Assembly (NCBI RefSeq): GCF_004349235.1
Contig: NZ_SMKY01000018.1
Coordinates: 1 to 61,140, forward strand
Origin: Actinomadura darangshiensis
GTDB taxonomy: Bacteria; Actinomycetota; Actinomycetes; Streptosporangiales; Streptosporangiaceae
DNA length: 61,140 nt
Direction: 5' to 3'
Below the pieces are notes generated by a model. That model was given only the letters and a program-made list of their open reading frames with translations, ran no database searches and was not told the origin of the DNA. The translations under genes were made by a program, and so were the position numbers. This document shows positions 24,498 through 33,883 of this stretch, piece by piece (positions within the stretch are counted from its first letter, which is position 1; the number at the start of each line of letters is the position of its first letter).

Positions 24498-26390
24498 TCA
24501 CTCCACGTAGAGAGCGAAGAGCGTGGTGTCGTCCGCCGCCCGGTCGTGCTCCATCCGCGCCAGCACCTCGTCCAGCACCAGGTCGGGGCGCACGGCGCTG
24601 TCCTGGAGGATGCCGGTGAGGCGGACGATCCGCTCGTCCAGGTCGGCGTCCCTGCGCTCCACCAGGCCGTCGGTGTACAGGAAGAGCATGTCGCCCGACT
24701 GGAGCTCGGTGGTGATCGTCGTGTAGTCCCAGCCCGGCATGGCGCCGAGCATCGGGTCGCGGACCACCTCCAGCGGCGCCGCCCGCCCGTCCCGGACCAG
24801 GATCGGCGGCGGATGGCCCGCGCACGTCCACTTCAGGACGCGCCCGGACGCGTCGAAGTGGCCGACGACGGCGGTGCCCGTGGCGGGCGGGTCCATGGTC
24901 CCGACCAGCTCGTTCAACCAGCCCACCAGCCGTCCCGCCGGCTCCCCCGTGCAGGCGAGTCCGAGCAGCCCGTTCCGGGTCCGCGCCATGGCCGCCGCCG
25001 CCGGCAGCCCGTGCCCGGCCGCGTCCCCGATCGCGAACATCCCCCGGCCGTCCTCCAGCGTGCGTGTCGCGAACCAGTCCCCGCCGATCCGGGCCGTGCT
25101 CTCCGCCGCCAGGCTGCGCAGCCCGGTGACCAGGCCCGGCAGCTGCTCCACCTGGTCCTCGTCGGGCAGGATCGCGCGGCGCAGCGTCACCGCCACGCGC
25201 CGCTCCTGCGCCGTCCGCGCCTGCTGGCGCAGCATCTGCCGGCGCGTCTCGGCCAGCGCCCGCTCCACCCCGCGGCGCCGGGTGATGTCCTGCGAGACGA
25301 TGTTGATCGAGACCGGCAGCCCGGACTCGCCGAGCACCGGCTCGGCGAACACCCACAGGTGGCGCGGCGCCCCGTCCTGGCCGATCACGCGGTGCTCGGC
25401 CTCCACCGGCTCGCGGCGCGAGAACATCGTCTGGACGGCCTCCTCGACCAGCGGGAGGTCGTCGTCGGCCACCACCTTGGGCAGGTCGTGCGGCATGGGC
25501 GGCACCTCGTCGGGGGCGAGCCCGTAGTTGGCCAGCATCTGCGGCGTCCATTCGGCCTCCCCGGTGGCGAGGTCCCACTCCCCGAAGCCGATCAGGGCGA
25601 GCCGCTCGACCCGCTCCAGCCGCCGCGTGACCCGGTCCTCGGCGAAGTGGTACCGCCAGCTCACGCAGACGCCGGTCGGCACCGCGACGCAGCGCACGCT
25701 CATCCGCGACGACCGGGACAGGCCGCGCTGGGCCGTCGAGTAAAGGAACGAGGAACGTTCCAAACGCGTCCCGGACTCCAGCACCTCGACGTAGTCGTCG
25801 AAGAGCCCGCTGAGCACCGCCCCCGGATCGGTCCGCAGCAGCCGGAGCCCGGTGAGCTCCTCCCGGCCGCGCCCGAACATGTCCTTGGCGACGCCGTTGA
25901 GATCGGCGAACAGGAAGTCCGCCACGTTCCCGTCCGCCGCCCGCACCGGGACGAGATGGGCGGCGGAGTCCAGCGCCCCGTGCAGCACCGCCTTCGCCGC
26001 CGGGTCATCGGGCACCCCCGCGAGGATCTGCTCGTCCCCCGCGGTGTCCTCGGCCGTCACCCGGCGCAGCACGTCCTCGGCGTCCGACAGGACGGACCGC
26101 CGCTCCGCCGCCTCGCCCTCGGCGCGCGGCGCCCGCCGATCGGCGATCACGGCCCCGACCGGCCCGCCGCCACCGTCCTTGACCAGCAGGGACGCAGCCT
26201 CGGCCAGCTCGATGTCGAGATCGCGCGCCAGCCAGATCAGATGCTGCAGCGCCTCCCCCGGTGGGACGCCGAGCCGCCTGGCCAGCACCACGCGCGCCTC
26301 GGCGAGGACCGCGCGATCGTGCGCGGCGCCCCGCAGGTCCTCCAGGTCCGCAACGTGCACCCCGGGCTGGGTGCCCTCCGGTTCCGCCAA
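24498..26390 (-). CDS. ANTAR-PAS-PAS-SpoIIE phosphatase (PP2C-type)
   Basis: About 630 residues. An N-terminal ANTAR-like helical segment (ARVVLARRLGVPPGEALQHL) is followed by two PAS regions, the second ending INIVSQDITRRRGVERALAE. The C-terminal SpoIIE/PP2C phosphatase has RIGGDWFATR, GDAAGHGLPAAAAM and LYTDGLVERRD. Such enzymes dephosphorylate anti-sigma-factor antagonists in partner-switching stress pathways. ANTAR usually binds RNA in transcription antitermination, so its pairing with a phosphatase is notable. The TTG at 26390 is preferred (GGGGGA 6 bases upstream); an in-frame TTG at 26465 and a GTG at 26360 are alternatives. No anti-sigma partner is adjacent. Confidence 0.85.
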   Translation of the reverse strand: MAEPEGTQPGVHVADLEDLRGAAHDRAVLAEARVVLARRLGVPPGEALQHLIWLARDLDIELAEAASLLVKDGGGGPVGAVIADRRAPRAEGEAAERRSVLSDAEDVLRRVTAEDTAGDEQILAGVPDDPAAKAVLHGALDSAAHLVPVRAADGNVADFLFADLNGVAKDMFGRGREELTGLRLLRTDPGAVLSGLFDDYVEVLESGTRLERSSFLYSTAQRGLSRSSRMSVRCVAVPTGVCVSWRYHFAEDRVTRRLERVERLALIGFGEWDLATGEAEWTPQMLANYGLAPDEVPPMPHDLPKVVADDDLPLVEEAVQTMFSRREPVEAEHRVIGQDGAPRHLWVFAEPVLGESGLPVSINIVSQDITRRRGVERALAETRRQMLRQQARTAQERRVAVTLRRAILPDEDQVEQLPGLVTGLRSLAAESTARIGGDWFATRTLEDGRGMFAIGDAAGHGLPAAAAMARTRNGLLGLACTGEPAGRLVGWLNELVGTMDPPATGTAVVGHFDASGRVLKWTCAGHPPPILVRDGRAAPLEVVRDPMLGAMPGWDYTTITTELQSGDMLFLYTDGLVERRDADLDERIVRLTGILQDSAVRPDLVLDEVLARMEHDRAADDTTLFALYVE

Positions 26391-26556
26391 CCCTGTCCCC
26401 CGTTCGGCGACACATGCCCCTGGGAGAAAAAAGCTACATACGTCTCCTACGGACGATTCGCCCAAAACCCGGTAAACAGCGCAGATCTTTGCCCGGGTTT
26501 TCCCTCCCCGCCCGAACTCAACGGGTTCCGGTGACCGTCCCGGGGGCGAAACCTGG

Positions 26557-27444
26557 TCACGCCGCGCGGTACACCTGCCCGGTCAGCTTCGTGATCCTCG
26601 CCGCCGCCGTCCGGAACGACGAGCCCGCCGGATGCAGCGTCAGCACCACCACGATCTCGTCCCCCACGATCCCCGTCGTATGCAGCACCGGCCGCCCCAG
26701 CCCGAGATCCGGCCGCCAGGCCACCCCCTGCGCACCCTTCCGGCACGGCTCCGCCGGAGTCTCCCCGAACCCGGACCACCCCTGCTTCACGGCCCACGGC
26801 CGCTTCAGCGCCCCCGGTATCCCGAACGTCTGGTCGAACCCGTCCGTCCCGCACGGCGTCGAGTGCCGCAACTGCTCCAGCACGAACTCCCGCTGAGCCT
26901 TCGGCGCCTCGTCCAGCAGATACCGGTACATCGCGACCACATCCCGCGCGCTGAGAGCCGTGTACCCCCAGAACCCGGGCTTCTCCGCCGGCGGCGCCGC
27001 CGTGTCCCGCAACCCGACCCTCCGGACCATCCGCTCGATGATCGCCTTCTGCCCACCGCGCCGCCAGAACTCGGTGGCCGCCCCGTCATCACTGGACCGC
27101 AGCATCGGCACGAGCAGCTTCCGGTCCGCCGCCGAGACCCGGTGCCGATCCATGTAGTCCAGGGCGATAAGGATCTTCACCACCGACGCCGACCGATAGG
27201 TCCGGCTCGCCTGCCGCTCCAACACAACCCGCCCGGCGGCCCGATCGAACACGACATACGAAGCCCGTACCCCCGCCGGCACCCGCACGACCGGCGCTTT
27301 GGACACCGAGGGCGCCGGCGCCTTCGACCCGGACCGCGTCCTCGTCGGCTCAGGACTCCCGCTCACCGGCCGAGACCCTCCCCCGCACCCGCACAGCAGC
27401 ACCAGGCACGCGACCCCGGCCGGCACCACCCGCAAAGACACCAT
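26557..27444 (-). CDS. Lipoprotein with serine beta-lactamase/PBP-like fold
   Basis: 295 residues. The N-terminal signal ends in a lipobox (VLLCGC, lipidated Cys20), followed by a Ser/Pro linker. The domain resembles class A beta-lactamase-like serine hydrolases: SASVVKILI gives the S-x-x-K nucleophile pair, SSDDG replaces the SDN loop, and HTTG stands where KTG is usual. With the altered SDN and KTG boxes it is more likely a wall-related hydrolase or binding protein than a resistance enzyme. The SpoIIE gene starts 166 bases downstream on the same strand. Confidence 0.82.
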   Translation of the reverse strand: MVSLRVVPAGVACLVLLCGCGGGSRPVSGSPEPTRTRSGSKAPAPSVSKAPVVRVPAGVRASYVVFDRAAGRVVLERQASRTYRSASVVKILIALDYMDRHRVSAADRKLLVPMLRSSDDGAATEFWRRGGQKAIIERMVRRVGLRDTAAPPAEKPGFWGYTALSARDVVAMYRYLLDEAPKAQREFVLEQLRHSTPCGTDGFDQTFGIPGALKRPWAVKQGWSGFGETPAEPCRKGAQGVAWRPDLGLGRPVLHTTGIVGDEIVVVLTLHPAGSSFRTAAARITKLTGQVYRAA

Positions 27445-27538
27445 CCGGCCTGCCTACCAGAGATCCACAGGCCCCGTATCTCGTTACGCACGACCCCGCA
27501 GACTGCGCTACAGTAATCACGCCCGCTCCAACGGGCAC

Positions 27539-27612
27539 CGGGACGTAGCGCAGTTTGGCAGCGCACTTGACTGGGGGTCAAGGGGTCGTGGGTTCAAATC
27601 CCGCCGTCCCGA
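27539..27612 (+). tRNA. tRNA-Pro (anticodon GGG)
   Basis: A 74-base cloverleaf: acceptor arms CGGGACG and CGTCCCG with discriminator A, D-arm GCGCAGTTTGGCAGCGC, anticodon stem CTTGA/TCAAG around the loop CTGGGGG (anticodon GGG), and T-arm GTGGGTTCAAATCCCGC. CCA is not encoded. An integrase remnant begins 70 bases downstream, reading toward the tRNA, so its 3' half probably served as an attachment site. Confidence 0.95.
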
Positions 27613-27682
27613 CAGCAGGTCAAAGGCCGGATCCGATCGAGCGGACCCGGCCTTTTCCCGTGTGTACAGCAGCAAAGTACAG

Positions 27683-27990
27683 CTAGGCGTCCTGGTCGTT
27701 GGTCCCCGGCTGGTCCCCGTCGGCGCCAGTGAGGCTGTCCCCCAGACGCCTCAGGGCCTCCCTGGTGATCTCGGTTGGCACCTCCGTGTAGACCTCCATG
27801 GTGATGCTGATCTGGCTGTGCCGGAGGATCTGCATCGCCGTCCGAGGGTGGACGTCCAGCGCAGCCAGGAGTCGACCGCAGGTGTGCCGCGTGTCGTGCA
27901 CCCGGATAGGACGAACGCCGGCGCGCTGGCTCCGGTAGGCAAAGCTGCGACGGACCGGCCGACCGGCTCCGCCAGCCCGTCCGCCCCTTG
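27683..27990 (-). pseudogene. Tyrosine integrase, C-terminal fragment
   Basis: Only the last hundred residues of a phage/ICE integrase remain. They include the catalytic box VHDTRHTCGRLLAALDVHP, then MQILRHSQISITMEVYTEVP with the catalytic Tyr in MEVYTEVP. Homology starts near SFAYRSQRAGVRPIRV; upstream the frame turns into Arg/Gly-rich noise and runs into IS110 debris. Placement 70 bases from tRNA-Pro and its orientation mark the left end of a former integrated element. No second copy of the tRNA 3' end was noticed in this window. Confidence 0.82.
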
Positions 27991-28024
27991 AGCCCATCGC
28001 ATAAGCCCGATGCCCCTATAGGTG

Positions 28025-28176
28025 TCAAGCCGCGAACACCACGTTTCGTGGTTCTCGCGTGGGACGGATCAGGTTGAAGATCTCGCGGGCGTTGTAGCGC
28101 TTGAGGCAGCGGACGATTTCCCGTTTGGTCTTCCCCTCGGCGATGCGTCGTTGCAGGTAGCTGCTAGTGCGCTGGT
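28025..28176 (-). pseudogene. IS110-family transposase, C-terminal fragment (minus strand)
   Basis: The minus-strand frame reads SSYLQRRIAEGKTKREIV, then RCLKRYNAREIFNLIRP and a stop at 28025. This is the typical end of IS110/IS116 transposases (AEGKSKREIIRCLKRY-type). The preceding portion of the same protein lies next door on the opposite strand, so the gene has been inverted internally. Confidence 0.72.
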
Positions 28177-28821
28177 CGTCGCCGCCGGCTCAACCGCGGC
28201 CGCGACCGTCAGGCCAACGCCGCCCTGTTCCGCATCGTCACATCCCGTCTGCGCTAGTGGACGGGTCGGGCGAGGGAGGACTCTGTGTGAACGCTGCGAA
28301 ATCAGCGGCCGGAGGTGCTGGAGCTCCTGCTCGCTGATCCCGTCCTCCAAGATCACCGGGTCGTGTGGCGGCAGCATGCAGCGCCCGTCTGCGTGCATGC
28401 TGCCGTGAACGATGTACGGGCAGCGTCCCGGCCCATGATAGCCATGGCCCCGTGGGGTCACCTCGACGACCCGGTCGCACCACTGGCAGCGGCACCACCA
28501 TGCCCAGTGAACTGACAGGTTCAGGGGTTCGAGGGGTATGAATCCGACTCGCCGCACGGCGGCGGCCACATCGGCGGGCACGGACGGGTCGGATAGATAT
28601 CGCTGGCCTCGTTCCCATTCGGCCTGCACGGCAGCGGCCACGGTCATGTAGGCCTCGCCGGTGGCGGCCTGGCGGCGACGAATGCGGCGCTGCAGGTTAC
28701 GGGAAGGGCGACGATGAGGGTCGGCGGGTATGACGTCCTCCGGCGAGGTCCTACGCACACCGCTGGACGGCATGAAACCGGGAACCACGCGTCGTCCATG
28801 GACGCTTCGTCGTCGGCGCAC
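28069..28821 (-). CDS. Hypothetical protein, C-terminus overrun by IS110 debris
   Basis: 250-codon open frame without a recognised function. Residues 35-190 look genuinely coding: an Arg-rich helix SRNLQRRIRRRQAATGEAYM, then RCQWCDRVVEVTPRGHGYHG and GRCPYIVHGSM. This Cys/His-containing part could bind metal. Beyond about 28280 the frame runs antisense through the IS110 fragments, so the native C-terminus was probably lost. Such proteins are common on actinomycete integrated elements. The start is uncertain. Confidence 0.45.
   Translation of the reverse strand: MRRRRSVHGRRVVPGFMPSSGVRRTSPEDVIPADPHRRPSRNLQRRIRRRQAATGEAYMTVAAAVQAEWERGQRYLSDPSVPADVAAAVRRVGFIPLEPLNLSVHWAWWCRCQWCDRVVEVTPRGHGYHGPGRCPYIVHGSMHADGRCMLPPHDPVILEDGISEQELQHLRPLISQRSHRVLPRPTRPLAQTGCDDAEQGGVGLTVAAAVEPAATTSALAATCNDASPRGRPNGKSSAASSATTPARSST
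28174..28257 (+). pseudogene. IS110-family transposase, penultimate fragment (plus strand, inverted)
   Basis: The plus-strand frame encodes RLNRGRDRQANAALFRIV and then a stop at 28257. In intact IS110-family transposases RLNRGGDRQAN-type sequence comes directly before the AEGK-RCLKRY segment, which here is on the minus strand at 28025-28176. The short inverted GCGCTAG/CTAGTGCGC-like sequences at the two ends may have mediated the flip. Confidence 0.7.
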
Positions 28822-28989
28822 CAGCGGCGTAGGCGCTCAGTACTCAGACCGGCAGGCGTGGCTTGCCGAGACGGAACGATACCGACCGATGACAGCCCGC
28901 GCAGTGGAGTCTCTGAAATCTGCCCCTTGGCCAGAGCGAACGTCCTTGTTGAGTTGCAGGTGGCCAGTGCGGCTGCGCTTGGATGGGGA

Positions 28990-29577
28990 TGATGCCTTCG
29001 TCGTCTCCTCCAGTGCGCAGGCCGCCCGGCGGCGGCTGGCCGATCAGCTTCGCGAACTCCGGACGGCTGCGGGGATTTTTCCGGTGTGGAGTTCGCGCGC
29101 AGGGCTGGGTGGCGGGACTCGACGAACATCTCGAAGATCGAACGGGCCGTCCGGCCGGCGTCGGCCGAGCATGTCCAGGAGGCCGCGGCCGGCACTTACG
29201 AGGCCGGACGTCTCGGGCACGGCCCGGCGGACAGCACAGAGGTCCTCCAGGTCGCCAAGCACACCGCGCTGCATCTGGAGATGCGCGATACCTACGACCC
29301 TTCGCACCCGGCCTTTCAGGATTTCGTGTCGGGCGGCTCGGGCTCGTACGAGATGACGAATTGGCGGAAGATCGTCCAGGACGCGGTCGAACGAGGTGTA
29401 ACGATCCGCCGCGCCCGCGTGGTGTCCGAGCCGCTGTCGGACTACATCCGATGGGAGCACATGCTCACCTCGCAGAACGTCGCGGCGGGTGAGGACGTGC
29501 GTTGCCTGGCCGCGTTCGAGCGGGTGTGGGAGCGCGCGATCCCGCACGAGCAATACGAGTTCCCGAGCCGCGACTGA
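28990..29577 (+). pseudogene. Decayed XRE (Scr1-like) regulator joined to a DUF6879-like protein
   Basis: One frame carries RRRLADQLRELRTAAG, the start of a Scr1-type XRE helix-turn-helix. After a frameshift in the T-run near 29080 the next frame continues VEFARRAGWRDSTNISKIER, the rest of that HTH. The HTH then breaks off and is joined to a DUF6879-type protein (ALHLEMRDTYDPSHPAFQDF, RRARVVSEPLSDYIRWE). Near its end GEDVRCLAAFERVWERAI skips the 50-60 residues expected in that family. In intact loci these are two adjacent genes, so both are non-functional here. Confidence 0.65.
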
Positions 29578-30078
29578 CAGAGGACGGGCCTGGGACTCCT
29601 AGGCCTGGGGATACACCCCCGCCGAGCCACCCGTCTTTCCTTCCACGGGCGATGGATGGCCTGGCCTCACGAGCGAGGATTCAAGAGCCCTTGCGCCACC
29701 CCGGCGGCATCCCCCTTGCCGTCGGTGCTGCCGTTCACGGAGCACTCCGACGCCGCGGAGCCCCCGAACTGTGCGATAACCGCCACGACCGGTGCACCCA
29801 GCCCGGACGACTCCCGCTCGGTTAAGTCCTGGTGCTGTGGTGTCCAAGCATCTGCGCGGCACACGCCAGGTTCGAGTGCGGTGCACTCATCCTGCCCGAC
29901 GGCTGTGTCGCCTGGGCCTTGCCTACCGGGCAGGACCTCGACGTCACCACGCTGGTGCGTGCGCTGGGCACCTGGTTCGGCCAACCGGCCTGAGCGCCGT
30001 ATTAACCGTCGTCTCAGGTTCGCTCGGTAGGAAGCAGGCATCAGATACGCGATGTAATCCGTATGTAGGAGGCCAGTG
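29578..30078. other. Spacer with a possible small coding fragment
   Basis: About 500 bases between the DUF6879 remnant and the MMPL gene. The plus-strand frame 29832-29993 (GTG start, 53 codons) ends with ILPDGCVAWALPTGQDLDVT and ALGTWFGQPA, which looks protein-like but has no RBS and no family I recognise. The last 80 bases must hold the MMPL promoter; AGGAGG at 30067-30072 is its RBS. Nothing else convincing is visible. Confidence 0.3.
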
Positions 30079-32229
30079 ATGGCAGTCGACGCAGCGCCGT
30101 CCGGGGAAGCGCCGGCCGGTCGGTTGGCCGGTCGGTGGGTGCCGTGGTTGGTGATTGGCTTGTGGGTGGGGCTGGCGGCGTTCATGGTGCCGCTGAGCGG
30201 AAAGTTGAGCTCGGTCACCACCGACAGCGCCGCGGACACCCTGCCGGCCAGTGCCGAGTCCACCAAGGTGGCTGTGCTGGAGGACCGGCTCCCCGCCGGG
30301 GACGACAACACGTTCGTCTTCGTGTACCACCGCGCCAGCGGCATGACCGACGCCGACCGCGCGACGGTCGAGCGCCACTACAACACCCTTGCCAAGCGGT
30401 ACCCGCCGAAGGTAGCGGCCCCGGCCGGCGGCGAGGACGAGGGCCCACCGACGAGATCCGCCACCGACGGCAAGGCGATGATGTTCACCCTCCCGGTGAG
30501 CACGACCTACGGCGCACCGGAGGCCATCGTCGGCCCGTTGCGTGACGCCGCGAAGGACCGCCCCGCCGGCCTGGAACTCGACGTGACCGGCCCGGCCGCG
30601 GTCGACGGCGACATGGACGCCGTCTTCGACGGCATCGACTTGCAGGTCTTGCTCACCACCGTCCTCGTCGTCACGCTCCTGCTCATCCTCACCTACCGCA
30701 GCCCGGTGTTGTGGTTCATCCCGCTCGTGGCCGTGGGCGCGGCCGCACTGACCGCGATGGCGACCGTTTACCTGCTCGTCAAGGGCTTCGGCATCGTGGT
30801 CAACGACCAGAACTCGGCGCTGCTGACGATCCTGGTATTCGGCGTCGGCACGGACTACGCGCTGTTGCTCATCGCTCGATATCGGGAGGCACTGCACCAC
30901 CACGAGAACGTCCGGGTCGCGATGGTCCGCGCGCTACGCGGCGCGGCGCCGGCCATCGTCGCGTCCGCGGCCACCGTGGTCGCCGGCCTGCTCTGCCTGC
31001 TCGTCGCGGACCTGAACAGCACCAGCGGGTTGGGGCCGATCGGTGCGGCCGGCATCCTGTGCGCGCTGGTGGCCATGCTGACGCTGTTCCCGGCGGTGCT
31101 CGTGGTGCTCGGCAGGCGGATCTTCTGGCCGGCCATCCCGCGGTTCAGCACGGCTGTGGAGGAGAAGCCGGGGCTGTGGGGACGGCTTGGCGCCGCCATC
31201 AACCGCCGCCGGTGGGTGGCGACGCTCGGCTCGCTCGGAATCCTGGGCATGCTCGCCATCGGGCTGGCGGGCAACACCGGCGCCCTGCGGGAGCAGGACC
31301 AGTTCCTGTCCGCGCCGGAGTCGGTCACCGGGTTCACCGTTCTCCGCCAGCACTTCCCGGAGCTCGGCGGCCAGCCGATGACGATCTTCACGCGGCCGGC
31401 GCACCAGGAGCGGGTGCTCGACATCGTCAAGGACACTCGCGGTGTGGCCCTGGCCATCCCGGAGGAGACCAGCGGCGGCTGGGCCAGCATCTCCGTGTTC
31501 CCGACGGACGCGCCGGAAACCGCCGCAGAGTACGACACGATCAAGCGGGTGCGCACCGCCGTGCACGCGGTGAGCGGGGCGGAGGCGATCGTCGGCGGGC
31601 CGAGTGCGGAGAACCTCGACACCGAGGTGACCACCAGCCGCGACGAGAAGCTGGTGATCCCGCTGGTGCTCGCCGTCGTCCTGATCGTCCTCGGGCTGCT
31701 GCTGCGCGCGATCGTGGCCCCGCTGGTCCTGATGACCACCGTGATCGTCTCATTCGCCGCAGCCTTCGGCGGCAGCGTGTTCGTCTTCGACACGATCCTC
31801 GGGTTCAAGGGCGTCGACTATTCGGTGCCGCTGCTGGCATTCCTGTTCCTGGTGGCGCTCGGCGTCGACTACAACATCTTCCTGACCAGCCGGGCCCGGG
31901 AGGAGACCGTGCGTCTCGGCACCAGGGAGGGCATGCTCAAAGCCCTCTCCGCCACCGGTGGCGTCATCACCTCGGCAGGCCTGGTCCTGGCGGCCACGTT
32001 CGCGGTCCTCGCCACACTTCCGCTGGTGATGCTGATCGAGGTCGGGTTCCTGGTCGCCTTCGGCGTGCTGCTCGACGCCCTGCTGGTGCGGTCGGTCCTG
32101 GTGCCCGCCCTCACCCTGCTGATCGGCCGGCGGATCTGGTGGCCGAGCCGGCTGTCCCGTCCAGCGGCGGAGCTGCCGGACGGTCAACAGTCGCTCGCCG
32201 ACGACGAGGAGCCCACGCTGCAACGGTGA
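30079..32229 (+). CDS. MMPL-family RND-type transporter
   Basis: Membrane exporter of 716 residues with about 12 transmembrane helices in two halves separated by large extracytoplasmic loops. The TM4 proton-relay motif GVGTDYALLLIARYREAL and its second-half counterpart GVDYNIFLTSRAREE mark the MMPL family, which exports lipids or drugs by proton antiport. The ATG at 30079 is preferred over the GTG at 30076 because AGGAGG is 6 bases before it. A rho-independent terminator follows. A convergent two-component system lies immediately beyond, a common pairing for inducible MMPL pumps. Confidence 0.93.
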   Translation: MAVDAAPSGEAPAGRLAGRWVPWLVIGLWVGLAAFMVPLSGKLSSVTTDSAADTLPASAESTKVAVLEDRLPAGDDNTFVFVYHRASGMTDADRATVERHYNTLAKRYPPKVAAPAGGEDEGPPTRSATDGKAMMFTLPVSTTYGAPEAIVGPLRDAAKDRPAGLELDVTGPAAVDGDMDAVFDGIDLQVLLTTVLVVTLLLILTYRSPVLWFIPLVAVGAAALTAMATVYLLVKGFGIVVNDQNSALLTILVFGVGTDYALLLIARYREALHHHENVRVAMVRALRGAAPAIVASAATVVAGLLCLLVADLNSTSGLGPIGAAGILCALVAMLTLFPAVLVVLGRRIFWPAIPRFSTAVEEKPGLWGRLGAAINRRRWVATLGSLGILGMLAIGLAGNTGALREQDQFLSAPESVTGFTVLRQHFPELGGQPMTIFTRPAHQERVLDIVKDTRGVALAIPEETSGGWASISVFPTDAPETAAEYDTIKRVRTAVHAVSGAEAIVGGPSAENLDTEVTTSRDEKLVIPLVLAVVLIVLGLLLRAIVAPLVLMTTVIVSFAAAFGGSVFVFDTILGFKGVDYSVPLLAFLFLVALGVDYNIFLTSRAREETVRLGTREGMLKALSATGGVITSAGLVLAATFAVLATLPLVMLIEVGFLVAFGVLLDALLVRSVLVPALTLLIGRRIWWPSRLSRPAAELPDGQQSLADDEEPTLQR

Positions 32230-32246
32230 GCGCGGCGGCACGGACG

Positions 32247-32285
32247 AGATCCGGGATGGGGACCCAGCCCTGTCCCGGATCTTTT
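32247..32285 (+). terminator. Rho-independent terminator of the MMPL gene
   Basis: AGATCCGGGA (32247-32256) pairs perfectly with TCCCGGATCT (32273-32282) and the stem ends in a T-run, 18 bases past the MMPL stop codon. Confidence 0.8.
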
Positions 32286-32434
32286 CATGGGCCCGACGGC
32301 CGCCGCCCTTCGGTCCTGCGCCGTGCGGCCGGGGTTGGGGTCGGCGCACCGCGGTGTCGTGCCCGACGGTGAGCCGCGCGGGGCCGTGCCCGAGGGCCGC
32401 CGTCCCTTGTCCTACGCCGCGCCGCCGGGGCGGG

Positions 32435-33883
32435 TCACCGCGGTGCGGTGTCGTCCCCGGCGGTGAGCCGCGCGATCGGGGCGGGCGGGGCCGCGGCCGG
32501 AAGGTCGACCCGAAGCAGCGCGCCACCGCGTGCGGAGCGGGCGACGGTGGCCCGGCCGCCGTGGGCGTCGACGACCCGCTGCACGATCGACAGCCCCAGA
32601 CCGGATCCCGGCAACGCCCGGGCGCTGTCGGCACGGTAGAACCGATCGAAGACCCGCGGTACGTCGGCGGCGTCGATGCCCGGCCCGGCGTCGTCGACCT
32701 CGAGCACCGCCGACGCGCCCTCGGCACGGAGCCGGATCTGGACCGGCTGGTCCGCGGGGGACCACTTGCCGGCGTTGTCGATGAGGTTGAGCACCGCCCG
32801 CTGGAGCGCGGCGGGACGCCCGCTCACCCACACGGAGGTCACGTCGAGCGCGACCTCGATGTCGGGCACGCGGGAACGCGCCCGGGTCGCGGCGGCCACC
32901 ACCACGTCGGCGAGGTCGAGCAGCTCGGTGCTCTCGTCGCTGACGTCGCCGCGCGCCAGGTCGGTCAGCTCGGCGGCAAGGGTGCTCAACTCGGTCACCT
33001 GGGCGCCGAGATCGTTGAGCAGCCGGGTCCGGCTCTCCGCCGGTAGTGCGCTGTCCAGGGTGCCGCGCCGATCGAGCCGGATCAGCAGCTCGACGTTGAG
33101 GCGCAGGCTGGTGAGCGGGGTCTTGAGCTCGTGGGCGGCGTCCTCGGCGAGCAGCCGCTGGGCCCGCCGGGAGTCCCGTAGCGCGGCGAGCATGTCGTTG
33201 ATCGACTGGATCAGCCGCCGGATCTCCCCACCGCCCTCGTCCGGGATGCCGGCGTCGAGATCCCGGGTGTGCGCGACACGTACCGCGGCGGCGGTCAGCC
33301 GGTCGATCGGTGCCAGCCCGGTCCGCGCCACGGCCCGCCCGACAAGGGCGCCGCCGACTACGCAGAGCAGCCCGATCAGCAGCATGCCCAACCCGAACCG
33401 GGTGATCGGGCTGTCGTCGTCGGCGACGCGGGCCACCTGGACGGCGCCGTCGCCCGCCCGCAGCGTGTAGATGAAGTAGCCGTCGCTGTCGTTCGACTCC
33501 ATCAGATCGGCCGACGCGCCCTGCGCCACGCGCCCGGCGTGCTCGCTGACCGGGGGCAGCGCGGGTTGGCCGGCCGGCGTCCGGGTCGAGCCGTCGGGCA
33601 GGATGACCCGCACCAGCCGACCGGATCCGGGATACGGCGGTAGCTGGACCTGCGCCAGACCGGCGCGCTCCGCGTCCGGCGCCAGGACGCGGGAGTCGGC
33701 GCGTAGCTGATTCTCGGCGGTGTCCTGCAGCTCCCAGTTCAGTAGCTCGATGCCCACCTGGAAGGCCACGAACACGCTGACCGCGATGGCCGTCGCCGCG
33801 ATCACCGTCAGCCTGGTACGCAGGGACCGCCGGCGCCACCATCGGGTCAGCCGGCGCGGTTCCCGGCCGGCGGACCTGCTCAC
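32435..33883 (-). CDS. Sensor histidine kinase
   Basis: 482 residues. TM helices near 25-45 and 175-200 flank an extracytoplasmic sensor region; HAMP follows. Then the dimerisation domain with phospho-acceptor His in [17 protein letters not shown], and the ATPase boxes [31 protein letters not shown] and [13 protein letters not shown]. The GTG start overlaps the response-regulator stop as GTGA, so the pair is co-translated. The stimulus is unknown. The convergent MMPL exporter is the likely target, which would suggest envelope stress or a toxic compound. Confidence 0.93.
   Translation of the reverse strand: MSRSAGREPRRLTRWWRRRSLRTRLTVIAATAIAVSVFVAFQVGIELLNWELQDTAENQLRADSRVLAPDAERAGLAQVQLPPYPGSGRLVRVILPDGSTRTPAGQPALPPVSEHAGRVAQGASADLMESNDSDGYFIYTLRAGDGAVQVARVADDDSPITRFGLGMLLIGLLCVVGGALVGRAVARTGLAPIDRLTAAAVRVAHTRDLDAGIPDEGGGEIRRLIQSINDMLAALRDSRRAQRLLAEDAAHELKTPLTSLRLNVELLIRLDRRGTLDSALPAESRTRLLNDLGAQVTELSTLAAELTDLARGDVSDESTELLDLADVVVAAATRARSRVPDIEVALDVTSVWVSGRPAALQRAVLNLIDNAGKWSPADQPVQIRLRAEGASAVLEVDDAGPGIDAADVPRVFDRFYRADSARALPGSGLGLSIVQRVVDAHGGRATVARSARGGALLRVDLPAAAPPAPIARLTAGDDTAPR

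Noticed and set aside
26557..27444. Functional class A beta-lactamase
   Set aside because: The SDN and KTG boxes are altered (SSDDG, HTTG) and it is a lipoprotein; called only as a related fold.
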